The notes under the pieces: generated by a model
The model's database searches: none
What the model saw: the letters and a program-made list of their open reading frames with translations, nothing else
What the model was told of the DNA's origin: nothing
Assembly (NCBI RefSeq): GCF_023634805.2
Contig: NZ_CP106881.1
Coordinates: forward strand, 868,001 to 932,000
Origin: Comamonas endophytica
GTDB taxonomy: Bacteria; Pseudomonadota; Gammaproteobacteria; Burkholderiales; Burkholderiaceae_C
Length of the DNA: 64,000 nt
Direction of reading: 5' to 3'
Shown: positions 1 through 7,362 of the stretch, piece after piece
Position numbering within the stretch: the stretch's first letter is position 1
How the letters are laid out: every line of letters starts with the position of its first letter
Made by a program: the position numbers and the translations under genes

Positions 1-115
1 GATAGGACACCACCACGCGGATGGGGCGCGCGGGCCAGGACTGGGCCCAGGAGAACATCGGCAGCGCGGCCAGCGCACCGGCAACCAGCCAGCTACGGCG
101 CAAAGAATTTGTCAT
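1..115 (-). CDS. Bug/TctC family solute-binding protein, N-terminal fragment
   Basis: Only the first 38 codons are inside the window; the gene continues past the left edge. The ATG at 113-115 opens a typical signal peptide: a basic start (MTNSLRRSW), a hydrophobic stretch and a cleavage site after SWAQ. The mature start then reads SWPARPIRVVVSY, which is the usual opening of the Bug (TctC) family of periplasmic receptors, normally about 320 residues. These proteins bind organic acids or other small carboxylates and often act without a dedicated TctAB partner. The gene lies downstream of xerD on the same strand, and a second Bug gene lies just beyond xerD. The ligand cannot be told from this fragment. 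Confidence 0.75.
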   Translation of the reverse strand, partial: MTNSLRRSWLVAGALAALPMFSWAQSWPARPIRVVVSY

Positions 116-166
116 TACCACTCCGAACAAAGATGGGACCGGCGCCCTCGGGGCCTGCCGGCGGCG

Positions 167-186
167 CCGCGGGACGGTTCCCGCGG
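167..186. other. GC-rich perfect hairpin after xerD
   Basis: CCGCGGGA, a 4-base loop, then TCCCGCGG forms a perfect 8-bp stem in the 146-bp gap between xerD and the Bug gene fragment. No T-run follows on either strand, so it is not a standard intrinsic terminator; it may slow transcription or protect the end of the xerD mRNA. Nothing else is visible in this gap. Confidence 0.35.
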
Positions 187-261
187 CTGCGCAATGGCCG
201 GCATTTTGCCTTAAGCCGCATAAGCAGTGCTTAGGTCGGCAATATGGCATTCCTCGAAGGC

Positions 262-1197
262 TCAGCTCCTGGGATGGTGCTGCGCATGCAGCGCCTTGAG
301 CCTTTCGCGCGCCACATGGGTGTAGATGGTGGTGGTCGAGATATCGACATGGCCCAGCAGCATCTGCACCACGCGCAGGTCGGCGCCATGGTTGAGCAGG
401 TGGGTGGCAAAGGCATGGCGCAGCGTGTGCGGCGACAGTGGCGCGGTGATGCCGGCCTGCTGCGCGTGCTTCTTCACCAGCATCCAGAACATGACGCGCG
501 ACATGGCGCTGCCGCGCTGGGTCACGAACAGGTCGTCGCTGTGCTGCCCACCCAGAATGGCCGGCCGGGCTTCCTGCAGATAGCGCTGCAGCCACCACGC
601 GGCCTCGTCGCCGAAGGGCACCAGGCGCTCGCGCTGGCCCTTGCCCGTGACGCGCACCACGCCCGAGCGCAGGTCCACCTGGTGGTTCTGCAGCCCCACC
701 AGCTCGCTCACGCGCAGGCCGCTGGCATACATCAGCTCGAGCATGCTGCGGTCGCGCAGGCCCAGCGGCGTGCCGGCGTCGGGCGCGTTCAGCAGCGCCT
801 CGACCTGCGCCTGGGTCAGCGTCTTGGGCAGGCGCGGCGGCTGGCGCGCGGCCAGCAGCCGCACCGTGGGGTCGGCCGCCAGGCGCTTTTCGCGCAGCGC
901 CCAGTGGAAATAGCGCCGCAGCACCGTGAGCCGCCGGTTGGCGCTGGTGGCCTTGCTGTGCTCCAGCCGGGCCGCGAAATAGGCCTGCAGCTGCGCCTCC
1001 TGCGTGGCATCCAGCGCCAGCGGCTCGGGCTGCGCGGCCAGCCACTGCGCATAGAGCGTGAGGTCGCGCCGGTAGGCAGCCAGCGTGTTGCGCGACAGCC
1101 CGTCCTCGAGGAACAGCGCGTCGATGAAGGCATCGATGGCCGCCTGGCTTTGCGCGAGCGCAGCATGGGCCGTGGAAGAAGGCAAGGGGGTCGGCAT
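262..1197 (-). CDS. xerD: Tyrosine recombinase XerD
   Basis: A 311-residue site-specific recombinase that, with XerC, resolves chromosome dimers at dif at the division septum. The N-terminal SAM-like core-binding domain covers about residues 20-105 and the catalytic domain about 125-300. All catalytic residues are visible: Arg162 (SGLRVSE), Lys186 (TGKGQRE), His257 and Arg260 (HTLRHAF), His283 (LGHVDIS) and the nucleophile Tyr292 (TIYTHV). Length and motifs fit XerD rather than a phage integrase, and no att-like repeats or phage genes are nearby. I chose the ATG at 1197; an in-frame GTG at 1212 would add five residues (VYARR) with no better ribosome binding site. It lies between two Bug-protein genes, with the upstream one closed by a terminator. 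Confidence 0.93.
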   Translation of the reverse strand: MPTPLPSSTAHAALAQSQAAIDAFIDALFLEDGLSRNTLAAYRRDLTLYAQWLAAQPEPLALDATQEAQLQAYFAARLEHSKATSANRRLTVLRRYFHWALREKRLAADPTVRLLAARQPPRLPKTLTQAQVEALLNAPDAGTPLGLRDRSMLELMYASGLRVSELVGLQNHQVDLRSGVVRVTGKGQRERLVPFGDEAAWWLQRYLQEARPAILGGQHSDDLFVTQRGSAMSRVMFWMLVKKHAQQAGITAPLSPHTLRHAFATHLLNHGADLRVVQMLLGHVDISTTTIYTHVARERLKALHAQHHPRS

Positions 1198-1224
1198 GCG
1201 CCTAGCGTACACGAGCCGGGCATG

Positions 1225-1253
1225 AAAAAACCCGCAGCGCGGAACGCTGCGGG
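1225..1253 (-). terminator. Intrinsic terminator of the downstream-facing Bug gene
   Basis: Read on the minus strand: stem CCCGCAGCG, 5-base loop, CGCTGCGGG, then six T. It sits 26 bases after the stop of the Bug gene ending at 1279 and just before the xerD start, so it separates the two transcription units. Confidence 0.85.
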
Positions 1254-1278
1254 TCTTGTAGGCCGGGGCGGCGGAGGC

Positions 1279-2244
1279 TCAGTCCAGCGTCAGCTTCTGC
1301 TTGGCGACCACTTCCTTGTAGACGGCCAACTCGTTCTTGAGCTCGGTGGCGAACTCTTCGGGCGAATTGGCCACCACCAGCGAGCCGGTGTCCTCGATGC
1401 GCTTGCGCACGGCCGGATCCTGCAGCGCCTTGCGCGTGGCGGCGTTGATCTTGTCGACCAGTTCCTTGGGCATGTTCTTCGGGCCCAGGATGCCGTAGAA
1501 CGCCATGCGGTTGACCTGCTCGAGGCCGACTTCCTTGAAGGTCGGCACATCGGGCAGCACGGCCAGGCGCTGGGGCGCGGCCACGGCAATCGCGACCAGG
1601 CGCTTGTCCTTGATGAAGGGCAGCGCCGAAGGCAGGTTGTCCAGCACCATCGGAATCTGGCCGGCAACGGCGTCATTGAGCGCCGGGCCCGCGCCGCGGT
1701 AGGGCACATGGACCATGTCGATCTGCGTCAGGCTCTTGTAGAGCTCCATCAGCATGTGCTGCACGCCGCCCGTGCCCGACGAGCCGTAGGAGTACTTGCC
1801 CGGGTTCTTCTTCAGGTAGGCCTCGAAGGCCTTGTAGTCCGTGGCCGGGAATTTCGGGTTCACCGCGATCACGTTGGGCGTGGCCGCGATGTTGATGATC
1901 GGCGTGAAATCCTTGATCGGATCGTAGGGCGTCTTGGGGTTGATGGCCGGGTTGGTGGCCATGCTCGACAGCGTGGCGATGCCCAGGTTGTAGCCATCGG
2001 GTTTCTGGCGCGCGGTCTCGAGCGCACCGATGGCGCCGCCGCCACCACCGCGGTTTTCCACCACGACCACCTGGCCGAGTTCCTTGCCCAGTGGCTCGGC
2101 AATGACGCGCGCAATGATGTCGGTGGTGCCGCCGGCGGCAAAGGGCACCAGCAGCTTGATGGGCTTTGTCGGGTAGGCCTGGGCCATGACAACCGAGCTG
2201 GCGAGCGCCAGGGTAAGGCCGATCCAGCGATTGCGTTGAGACAT
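1279..2244 (-). CDS. Bug/TctC family tripartite tricarboxylate transporter receptor
   Basis: A 321-residue periplasmic binding protein. A signal peptide (MSQRNRWIGLTLALASSVVM, cleavage after AQA) is followed by YPTKPIKLLVPFAAGGTTD, the family's N-terminal strand and ligand loop. Other family marks are VENRGGGGGAIGA, the NPKTPYDPIKDF region and VPYRGAGPALND near residue 185. Such proteins capture carboxylates or related small molecules; the ligand is not predictable from sequence. The ATG at 2244 was chosen because AAGGTGA stands five bases before it; an in-frame GTG at 2253 would lie inside that ribosome binding site. No tctA or tctB membrane genes are next to it, which is common for the many orphan Bug genes of Burkholderiales. 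It has its own terminator at 1225-1253. Confidence 0.9.
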   Translation of the reverse strand: MSQRNRWIGLTLALASSVVMAQAYPTKPIKLLVPFAAGGTTDIIARVIAEPLGKELGQVVVVENRGGGGGAIGALETARQKPDGYNLGIATLSSMATNPAINPKTPYDPIKDFTPIINIAATPNVIAVNPKFPATDYKAFEAYLKKNPGKYSYGSSGTGGVQHMLMELYKSLTQIDMVHVPYRGAGPALNDAVAGQIPMVLDNLPSALPFIKDKRLVAIAVAAPQRLAVLPDVPTFKEVGLEQVNRMAFYGILGPKNMPKELVDKINAATRKALQDPAVRKRIEDTGSLVVANSPEEFATELKNELAVYKEVVAKQKLTLD

Positions 2245-2340
2245 AAAAGTCACCTTTTAGGGTTTTTTGGACCCTGAATGCTAAGCGTTGGACCCGTGAC
2301 CGCAAAGTGGATGCACGCACTAATTTACTGGTGTTTACCC

Positions 2341-3429
2341 CTAGCCCAGAGTGAGCGCCACCTCGCGCTGCGCCAGCGCCCATTGCACATGCTCGCGCAC
2401 CAGCGCATCGGGGTGCTCGCTGCGCGAAAGCAGGGCTTGCCGCACGTCGTGATCACCGGTTTCGCGCCAGGCATTGCCCAGCGCCACGGCAATGTTGCGC
2501 AGCCAGCGCGCATGGCCGATGCGCCGGATCGGGCTGCCCTCGGTGCAGCGCAGGAAGGTCGCCTCGTCCCAGGCGAACAGCTGCGCCAGCTGCGCGCCGA
2601 CCAGGCCGGCGCGCGCATCGAAATCCGGCAGGCTGCTGGATTGCGCGAACTTGTTCCACGGGCAGGCGAGCTGACAGTCGTCGCAGCCGTAGATGCGGTT
2701 GGCCATCAGCGGGCGCAGTTCCTCGGGAATCGCTCCCGCGTGCTCGATCGTCAGGTAGGAGATGCAGCGCCGCGCATCGACGCGCTGCGGCGCGACGATG
2801 GCGCCCGTGGGGCAGGCGTCGCTGCACGACTGGCAGCTGCCGCAATGTGCGCTGACCGGCGCCGTGGGTTCGAGCGCCAGGTCGACATAGATCTCGCCCA
2901 GGAAGAACATCGAGCCCGCGTCGCGGCTGAGCACCAGCGTGTGCTTGCCGCGCCAGCCCTGGCCGCTGCGCCGCGCCAGCTCGGCCTCGAGCACGGGCGC
3001 CGAGTCGGTGAACACGCGGTGGCCGAAGGGCCCGACCTCGGCGGCAATCAGGTCGCTGAGCTTTTGCAGGCGCGCGCGCAGCACCTTGTGGTAATCGCGG
3101 CCGCGGGCATAGACCGAGACGATGGCTTCCTGCGGACGCCCGAGCCGCGCCCATTCCACCGCCTGCCAGCCCTCGGGCGTGTCGCGCGGCAGATAGTCCA
3201 TGCGCACGGTGATCACGCTGACGGTGCCGGGCACCAGTTCGGCCGGGCGCGCGCGCTTGAGGCCATGCGCCTGCATGTAATGCATGTCACCATGGAACCC
3301 TTGCTCCAGCCATTGGATCAACCCGGGCTCGGCTGAGGTCAAATCCACGCCGGCGACCCCGATTTGGGAAAATCCCAGACCCCGGGCCCAATCTTGCATC
3401 AAAGGAAAGAGTTGACTGCTGCACACCAT
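2341..3429 (-). CDS. queG: Epoxyqueuosine reductase QueG
   Basis: A 362-residue cobalamin-dependent iron-sulfur enzyme that reduces epoxyqueuosine to queuosine, the last step of the modified wobble base in tRNAs with GUN anticodons. The N-terminal region (LMQDWARGLGFSQIGVAGVD) and the DYHKVLRARL segment are typical. Two ferredoxin-like clusters are visible: CGSCQSCSDACPTGAI and YGCDDCQLACPWN, giving eight cluster cysteines. The C-terminal part after RRIGHARWLRNIAVALGNAW is HEAT-like. The ATG at 3429 matches the family start; upstream in-frame codons lie inside the divergent tsaE gene. In enterobacteria queG, tsaE, amiB, mutL and miaA cluster together; here the same genes occur within 11 kb, with queG turned outwards. 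Confidence 0.93.
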   Translation of the reverse strand: MVCSSQLFPLMQDWARGLGFSQIGVAGVDLTSAEPGLIQWLEQGFHGDMHYMQAHGLKRARPAELVPGTVSVITVRMDYLPRDTPEGWQAVEWARLGRPQEAIVSVYARGRDYHKVLRARLQKLSDLIAAEVGPFGHRVFTDSAPVLEAELARRSGQGWRGKHTLVLSRDAGSMFFLGEIYVDLALEPTAPVSAHCGSCQSCSDACPTGAIVAPQRVDARRCISYLTIEHAGAIPEELRPLMANRIYGCDDCQLACPWNKFAQSSSLPDFDARAGLVGAQLAQLFAWDEATFLRCTEGSPIRRIGHARWLRNIAVALGNAWRETGDHDVRQALLSRSEHPDALVREHVQWALAQREVALTLG

Positions 3430-3936
3430 ACCCCTGCGATTGTAGGAAGCGACGATAACCCCCGCCCGCACGCGACACGCCACCTGCAGTGGCGGTCCGA
3501 GGACGACACCGCGCGCTTTGCCGCGCAGCTCGCGCGCTGGCCCGGGCTGCGCAATGCCTATGTCACCCTGCATGGCGACCTGGGCGCGGGCAAGACCACG
3601 CTGGTGCGCCACCTGCTGCGCGCGCTCGGGGTGCAGGGACGCATCAAGAGCCCCACCTATGCCGTGGTCGAACCGCACGAAGCGCCCGGCCTGTCGATCT
3701 GGCACTTCGACTTCTACCGCCTCGAAGACCCGCGCGAATGGGAAGATGCCGGTTTTCGCGACATTTTCGCCAGCCCGGGGCTCAAGCTGGCAGAATGGCC
3801 GGAGAAAGCAGCGGCCATGACGCCGCCTGCCGATCTAGCCATCCATATCGAAGCAATCGACGAAACGCAGCGCGGCGTGACGCTGGTGGCTCACACCCCA
3901 GCCGGCCGCGACATGCTTGCACACTGGCCCGCATGA
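3412..3936 (+). CDS. tsaE: tRNA threonylcarbamoyladenosine biosynthesis ATPase TsaE
   Basis: P-loop ATPase that works with TsaB and TsaD to place threonylcarbamoyl on A37 of ANN-reading tRNAs. Seen here: the Walker A motif GDLGAGKTT, the SPTYAVVEPHE segment, HFDFYRLEDP and LAEWPEKA, all in the family order. From the start used here it is 174 residues, slightly longer than the E. coli protein (about 153). No ATG is suitably placed. TTG at 3412 is preceded by AAAGGAAAGAG and is preferred; a TTG at 3364 lacks a ribosome binding site. With this choice the gene overlaps the divergent queG start by 18 bases, so the exact start is uncertain. Its stop overlaps the start of the amidase gene (ATGA), indicating translational coupling. 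Confidence 0.88.
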   Translation: MTAAHHTPAIVGSDDNPRPHATRHLQWRSEDDTARFAAQLARWPGLRNAYVTLHGDLGAGKTTLVRHLLRALGVQGRIKSPTYAVVEPHEAPGLSIWHFDFYRLEDPREWEDAGFRDIFASPGLKLAEWPEKAAAMTPPADLAIHIEAIDETQRGVTLVAHTPAGRDMLAHWPA

Positions 3937-5444
3937 ACGACGTCCTCCCCCCCTCCTCCTCCCGGCGCAGCCTGCTGCAGGCCGGCACGCTGGCCCTGCT
4001 GCTGGGCACGCAGCAGATCGCGCGCGGCGCCTCCATCATGGCGGTGCGCGTCTGGCCCGCGCCGGAGTATTCGCGCGTCACGCTGGAATCCGACACGCCG
4101 CTGGTCGCCAAGCAGTTCTTTATCCCCTCGCCACCGCGCCTGGCGGTCGACATCGAGGGCATCGAGCTCAATCCGGCGCTGCGCGAGCTGGTGGCCAAGG
4201 TGCGCGCCGACGACCCGAACATCGAGGCCATCCGCGTCGGGCAGAACTCGCCCAACGTGGTGCGGCTGGTGATCGACCTCAAGCAGAAGGCCTCGCCCCA
4301 GGTGTTCACGCTGGCGCCCGTCGCCGCCTACAAGCACCGGCTGGTGTTCGATCTCTACCCCGAGAAGGCCATCGACCCGCTCGAAGCGCTGATCACCGAG
4401 CGCCTGCGCGAGGCGGGCCCGGGCACGGCAGCGGCTGCCGCGACCATGACCCCGCCGCCGGCCCCGGGCGCGGCCGCGGCCGCCGCGGTGTCGGGCACGC
4501 CGGCCCCCGATCTGCTTGGCGACCTGATTGCCAAGCACAGCCAGAAACCGGTGCCTGCCGCGGCGACGGCCGCCGCGGCCACGGCCGCTGCCGCTCCCGC
4601 CCCTGCCTTCCCCGGTGCCGTCGTGCCCGTGCCCCCGCCCGTGCCGCCGACGGTCATCGCGCAGGCGCCGGCTCCCATCGCCCGGCCGCCGGTGCCCTCG
4701 CGCGCCACCGCGCGCCAGACCGACCGCATCATCATCATCGCGCTGGACCCGGGCCATGGCGGCGAGGACCCGGGCGCGATCGGCCCGGCCGGCACGCGCG
4801 AGAAGGACGTCGTGCTGCGGGTGGCGCATCTGCTGCGCGACCGCATCAACGGCTCGGAGATCAACGGCAGCCCGATGCGCGCCTACCTCACGCGCGACGG
4901 CGACTATTTCGTGCCGCTGGGCACACGCGTGGAAAAGGCGCGGCGCGTGCAGGCCGACCTCTTCGTCAGCATCCACGCCGATGCCTTCACCACGCCCAAT
5001 GCCAGCGGCGCCAGCGTGTTCGCGCTCAGCCAGAGCGGCGCCTCGAGCACCGCCGCGCGCTGGCTGGCGAACAAGGAAAACCAGGCCGACCTGGTGGGCG
5101 GGCTGAATGTCCGCTCGCAGGACCGGGAGGTGCAGCGCGCGCTGCTGGACATGAGCACGACGGCGCAGATCAACGACAGCCTCAAGCTCGGCAGCGCGCT
5201 GCTCGGCGAGATCGGCGGATTCGCCAAACTGCACAAGCCGCGCGTCGAGCAGGCGGGCTTCGCGGTGCTCAAGGCACCCGACATTCCCAGCGTGCTGGTC
5301 GAGACCGCCTTCATCAGCAACCCGGGCGAGGAGGCCAAGCTGCGCAGCGCGGCCTACCAGAACCAGCTGGCGGATGCGCTGATGCGCGGAATCCGCGGCT
5401 ATTTCGCCAAGAACCCGCCCCTGGCGCGCAGCCGCGCAGTCTGA
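3933..5444 (+). CDS. amiC: N-acetylmuramoyl-L-alanine amidase (AmiC/AmiB type)
   Basis: A 503-residue periplasmic zinc amidase that cuts the stem peptide from muramic acid during daughter-cell separation. An N-terminal RRSLLQAG stretch before a hydrophobic segment resembles a twin-arginine signal. An AMIN domain follows (about residues 35-150; VRVWPAPEYSRVTLESD), which targets peptidoglycan at the septum. After an Ala/Pro-rich linker (about 165-260) comes the Amidase_3 domain: DPGHGGEDPGA, a glutamate in TREKD, FVSIHADAF and VLVETAFISN hold the zinc ligands and catalytic glutamate. It overlaps tsaE by four bases, as in the tsaE-amiB pair of E. coli. The linker is very low in complexity. AmiB-like LysM domains are absent, so AmiC is the better symbol. 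Confidence 0.9.
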   Translation: MNDVLPPSSSRRSLLQAGTLALLLGTQQIARGASIMAVRVWPAPEYSRVTLESDTPLVAKQFFIPSPPRLAVDIEGIELNPALRELVAKVRADDPNIEAIRVGQNSPNVVRLVIDLKQKASPQVFTLAPVAAYKHRLVFDLYPEKAIDPLEALITERLREAGPGTAAAAATMTPPPAPGAAAAAAVSGTPAPDLLGDLIAKHSQKPVPAAATAAAATAAAAPAPAFPGAVVPVPPPVPPTVIAQAPAPIARPPVPSRATARQTDRIIIIALDPGHGGEDPGAIGPAGTREKDVVLRVAHLLRDRINGSEINGSPMRAYLTRDGDYFVPLGTRVEKARRVQADLFVSIHADAFTTPNASGASVFALSQSGASSTAARWLANKENQADLVGGLNVRSQDREVQRALLDMSTTAQINDSLKLGSALLGEIGGFAKLHKPRVEQAGFAVLKAPDIPSVLVETAFISNPGEEAKLRSAAYQNQLADALMRGIRGYFAKNPPLARSRAV

Positions 5445-5588
5445 TCCCAGGTTGCGTTCATGGGTTTGGCAATGGTCCTACAGGCAATGCAGGACCATGC
5501 CCGCACTCCCTGCTGCCATCACTGGGCATGCTTGAAAGCAAGGCCTGACAAAGGCCCAGCTTCAATAACTGCCACAAGGGGAATGACC

Positions 5589-5804
5589 ATGAAGACACGT
5601 ATCTACGTCCTGGCTGCGGCCACTACCGCCGCACTCACTCTGGGCGGCTGCGCCAATAATGCCCAACTGGGCACGGGCGCTGGCGCCGTCGCCGGCGGCC
5701 TGGCCGGCAACGCGCTGTTCGGCGGCACGCTGGGCACCGTGGGCGGCGCCGCCGCCGGCGCGCTGGTCGGCAACGAAGTGGGCAAGCGCAGCGACCGCCG
5801 CTGA
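5589..5804 (+). CDS. Small glycine-zipper lipoprotein (copy 1)
   Basis: A 71-residue envelope protein. The start ATG at 5589 has AAGGGG six bases upstream; an ATG at 5583 would be too close to it. Residues 1-20 form a lipoprotein signal ending LTLGGC, so the mature protein begins at a lipid-modified cysteine. The rest is a glycine-zipper segment (GTGAGAVAGG, GTLGTVGGAAAGALVG) that can insert in or pack against membranes, as in the YMGG/OmpA-like small lipoproteins. A close paralogue starts at 6839, on the other side of dedA. Its role is unknown; related proteins are often stress-induced envelope components. A bidirectional terminator follows directly. Confidence 0.8.
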   Translation: MKTRIYVLAAATTAALTLGGCANNAQLGTGAGAVAGGLAGNALFGGTLGTVGGAAAGALVGNEVGKRSDRR

Positions 5805-5822
5805 GCACCTCCCCGCCAAACG

Positions 5823-5849
5823 AAAAAGCCAGCATCCGCTGGCTTTTTT
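5823..5849. terminator. Bidirectional intrinsic terminator
   Basis: AAAAA GCCAGC ATCC GCTGGC TTTTTT lies between the convergent lipoprotein gene and dedA. A-run and T-run on both sides allow termination in both directions. Confidence 0.88.
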
Positions 5850-5864
5850 GCTTAGCACCGCCGC

Positions 5865-6542
5865 TCAGGTCGGCGTCTGCGCCTTTTCCGCGCGCCCCGC
5901 ACGCCAGGCCCCGAAGATGGCGATCAGCCCCGGCACCAGGATCAGCGCCCAGATGATGATCTCCAGGTTCTCGCGCACCCACGGCAGGTTGCCGAACACA
6001 TAGCCCGCCGTGACCAGGCTGCCGACCCAGAACAGGGCGCCGCCGATGTTGAAGGCGGTGAACTTGCTGCGGTCCATTGCAGCGACGCCCGCCACGAAGG
6101 GCGCGAAGGTGCGGATGAAGGGCATGAAGCGCGCCAGCACGATGGTGATGCCGCCATAGCGTTCGTAGAAGGCATGCGCGCGATCGAAAGCCTTGCGGTT
6201 GAACCAGCGCGAGTTCTCCCACTGGAACACTTTGGGCCCGATCCGGCGGCCGATCAGGTAGTTGCACTGGTCACCCAGGATGGCCGCCACGACCAGCACG
6301 CCGCAAGCCAGCGGATAGTCCATCAGGCCGATGCCGCACAGCGCGCCGATGATGAACAGCAGCGAGTCGCCCGGCAGGAAGGGCATGACCACCACGCCGG
6401 TCTCGACGAACACGATGGCGAACACCAGCGCATAGACCCAGGGCCCGTAGGCAATGACGAAGGCCTCGAGATGCTTGTCGATGTTCAGGATGAAATCCAG
6501 CAGGAACGCCGCCGCGCCGGTCAAAAACGAAAAGATTTCCAA
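5865..6542 (-). CDS. DedA family inner-membrane protein
   Basis: A 225-residue polytopic protein of the DedA (SNARE-associated/VTT) family, members of which act as flippases or scramblases that recycle lipid carriers such as undecaprenyl phosphate and phosphatidylethanolamine. Family marks are FVETGVVVMPFLPGDSLLF (re-entrant loop with the conserved acidic residues), GDQCNYLIGRRIG, FYERYGGITIVLARFMPFIRTFAPFVAG (the essential R...R motif) and a C-terminal hydrophobic anchor near 185-210. The length is normal for the family. It is convergent with copy 1 of the small lipoprotein and divergent from copy 2. The AT-richer region at 6543-6838 upstream probably carries promoters for both directions, though I could not fix a convincing -35/-10 pair. 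Confidence 0.9.
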   Translation of the reverse strand: MEIFSFLTGAAAFLLDFILNIDKHLEAFVIAYGPWVYALVFAIVFVETGVVVMPFLPGDSLLFIIGALCGIGLMDYPLACGVLVVAAILGDQCNYLIGRRIGPKVFQWENSRWFNRKAFDRAHAFYERYGGITIVLARFMPFIRTFAPFVAGVAAMDRSKFTAFNIGGALFWVGSLVTAGYVFGNLPWVRENLEIIIWALILVPGLIAIFGAWRAGRAEKAQTPT

Positions 6543-6838
6543 GACAGTGCTTTCAAGAATCGGGGATCAGCCGGGCGGTGCCGGCAGGAACGCCACACTT
6601 TAGCGCCCGCCATGCCGTGCCAGCACATATTTTGACCGAAGGCAGCACGGATGCAGGCTCCAACGCATGGCCAAGCGGCTTGGCTGACAGCGGTTACATC
6701 TTTGCCATGGTTCTACGCTTACTTGCAAATTTATCCCTATTTCACATCTTGAGCTTTACAAACGGCTGGCAAAGTGTTTCCCATGGCAATAACGGCACGC
6801 CGCCATTGCCCCTTTCACTACCTACAAGGAGTCGCTCC

Positions 6839-7081
6839 ATGACAAATGCTCTCAAGAAAATCACCTGCGCCGGCGTCACCGCACTGGCTGTTCTGTCGAT
6901 GGCGGGCTGCGCCCATGGCCCTTCGCGCTCGCAACTGGGCACCGGCGCCGGCGCCGTGGTCGGCGGGGTGGCCGGCAATGCGCTGTTCGGCTCGACCCTG
7001 GGTACCGTGGGCGGCGCCGCCGCAGGTGCGCTGGTCGGCAACGAACTGAGCAAGGGTGGCCGCGGCGGTCGCCGGAGGTAA
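6839..7081 (+). CDS. Small glycine-zipper lipoprotein (copy 2)
   Basis: An 80-residue paralogue of the protein at 5589-5804. The start has a strong AAGGAGT ribosome binding site eight bases upstream. The signal ends LSMAGC. The mature part repeats the block QLGTGAGAV-GG-AGNALFG-TLGTVGGAAAGALVGNE nearly unchanged from copy 1, then differs at the tail (LSKGGRGGRRR against VGKRSDRR). The two genes lie in the same orientation, 1.25 kb apart, with dedA in reverse between them, suggesting local duplication. Function unknown; a membrane-associated, basic-tailed envelope lipoprotein is as far as the sequence goes. Confidence 0.8.
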   Translation: MTNALKKITCAGVTALAVLSMAGCAHGPSRSQLGTGAGAVVGGVAGNALFGSTLGTVGGAAAGALVGNELSKGGRGGRRR

Positions 7082-7362
7082 ATGGCACTCCCTGCGCGGG
7101 CCGCCCTGAGCGGCTTCGCCGCGGGGCGGCCCGCCGCTTCCCCTCTCATCCTTCGGTGGAGGAGAAGGCCCGCTTAGGGGCGCCCGGCCAGGGACGGGAG
7201 CCTCGGTGCGGGGGGCCCGCCTAGGGGTGGCCCTCCTCGCTGCCCCCACGCCGGGCCATGCCAGTTTCATAGGGGGCGCCCCTTGGCCACCTCTTTTCGG
7301 CCATCGTCATGCCGGCTACAGCCTCTGGCCGACAATTGCCCCGACCCCCTAGAATCAGTCGG

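Noticed and set aside
262..1197. xerD as a phage or island integrase
   Set aside because: Length, motifs and neighbours fit the housekeeping dimer-resolution enzyme; there is no tRNA target or phage gene nearby.
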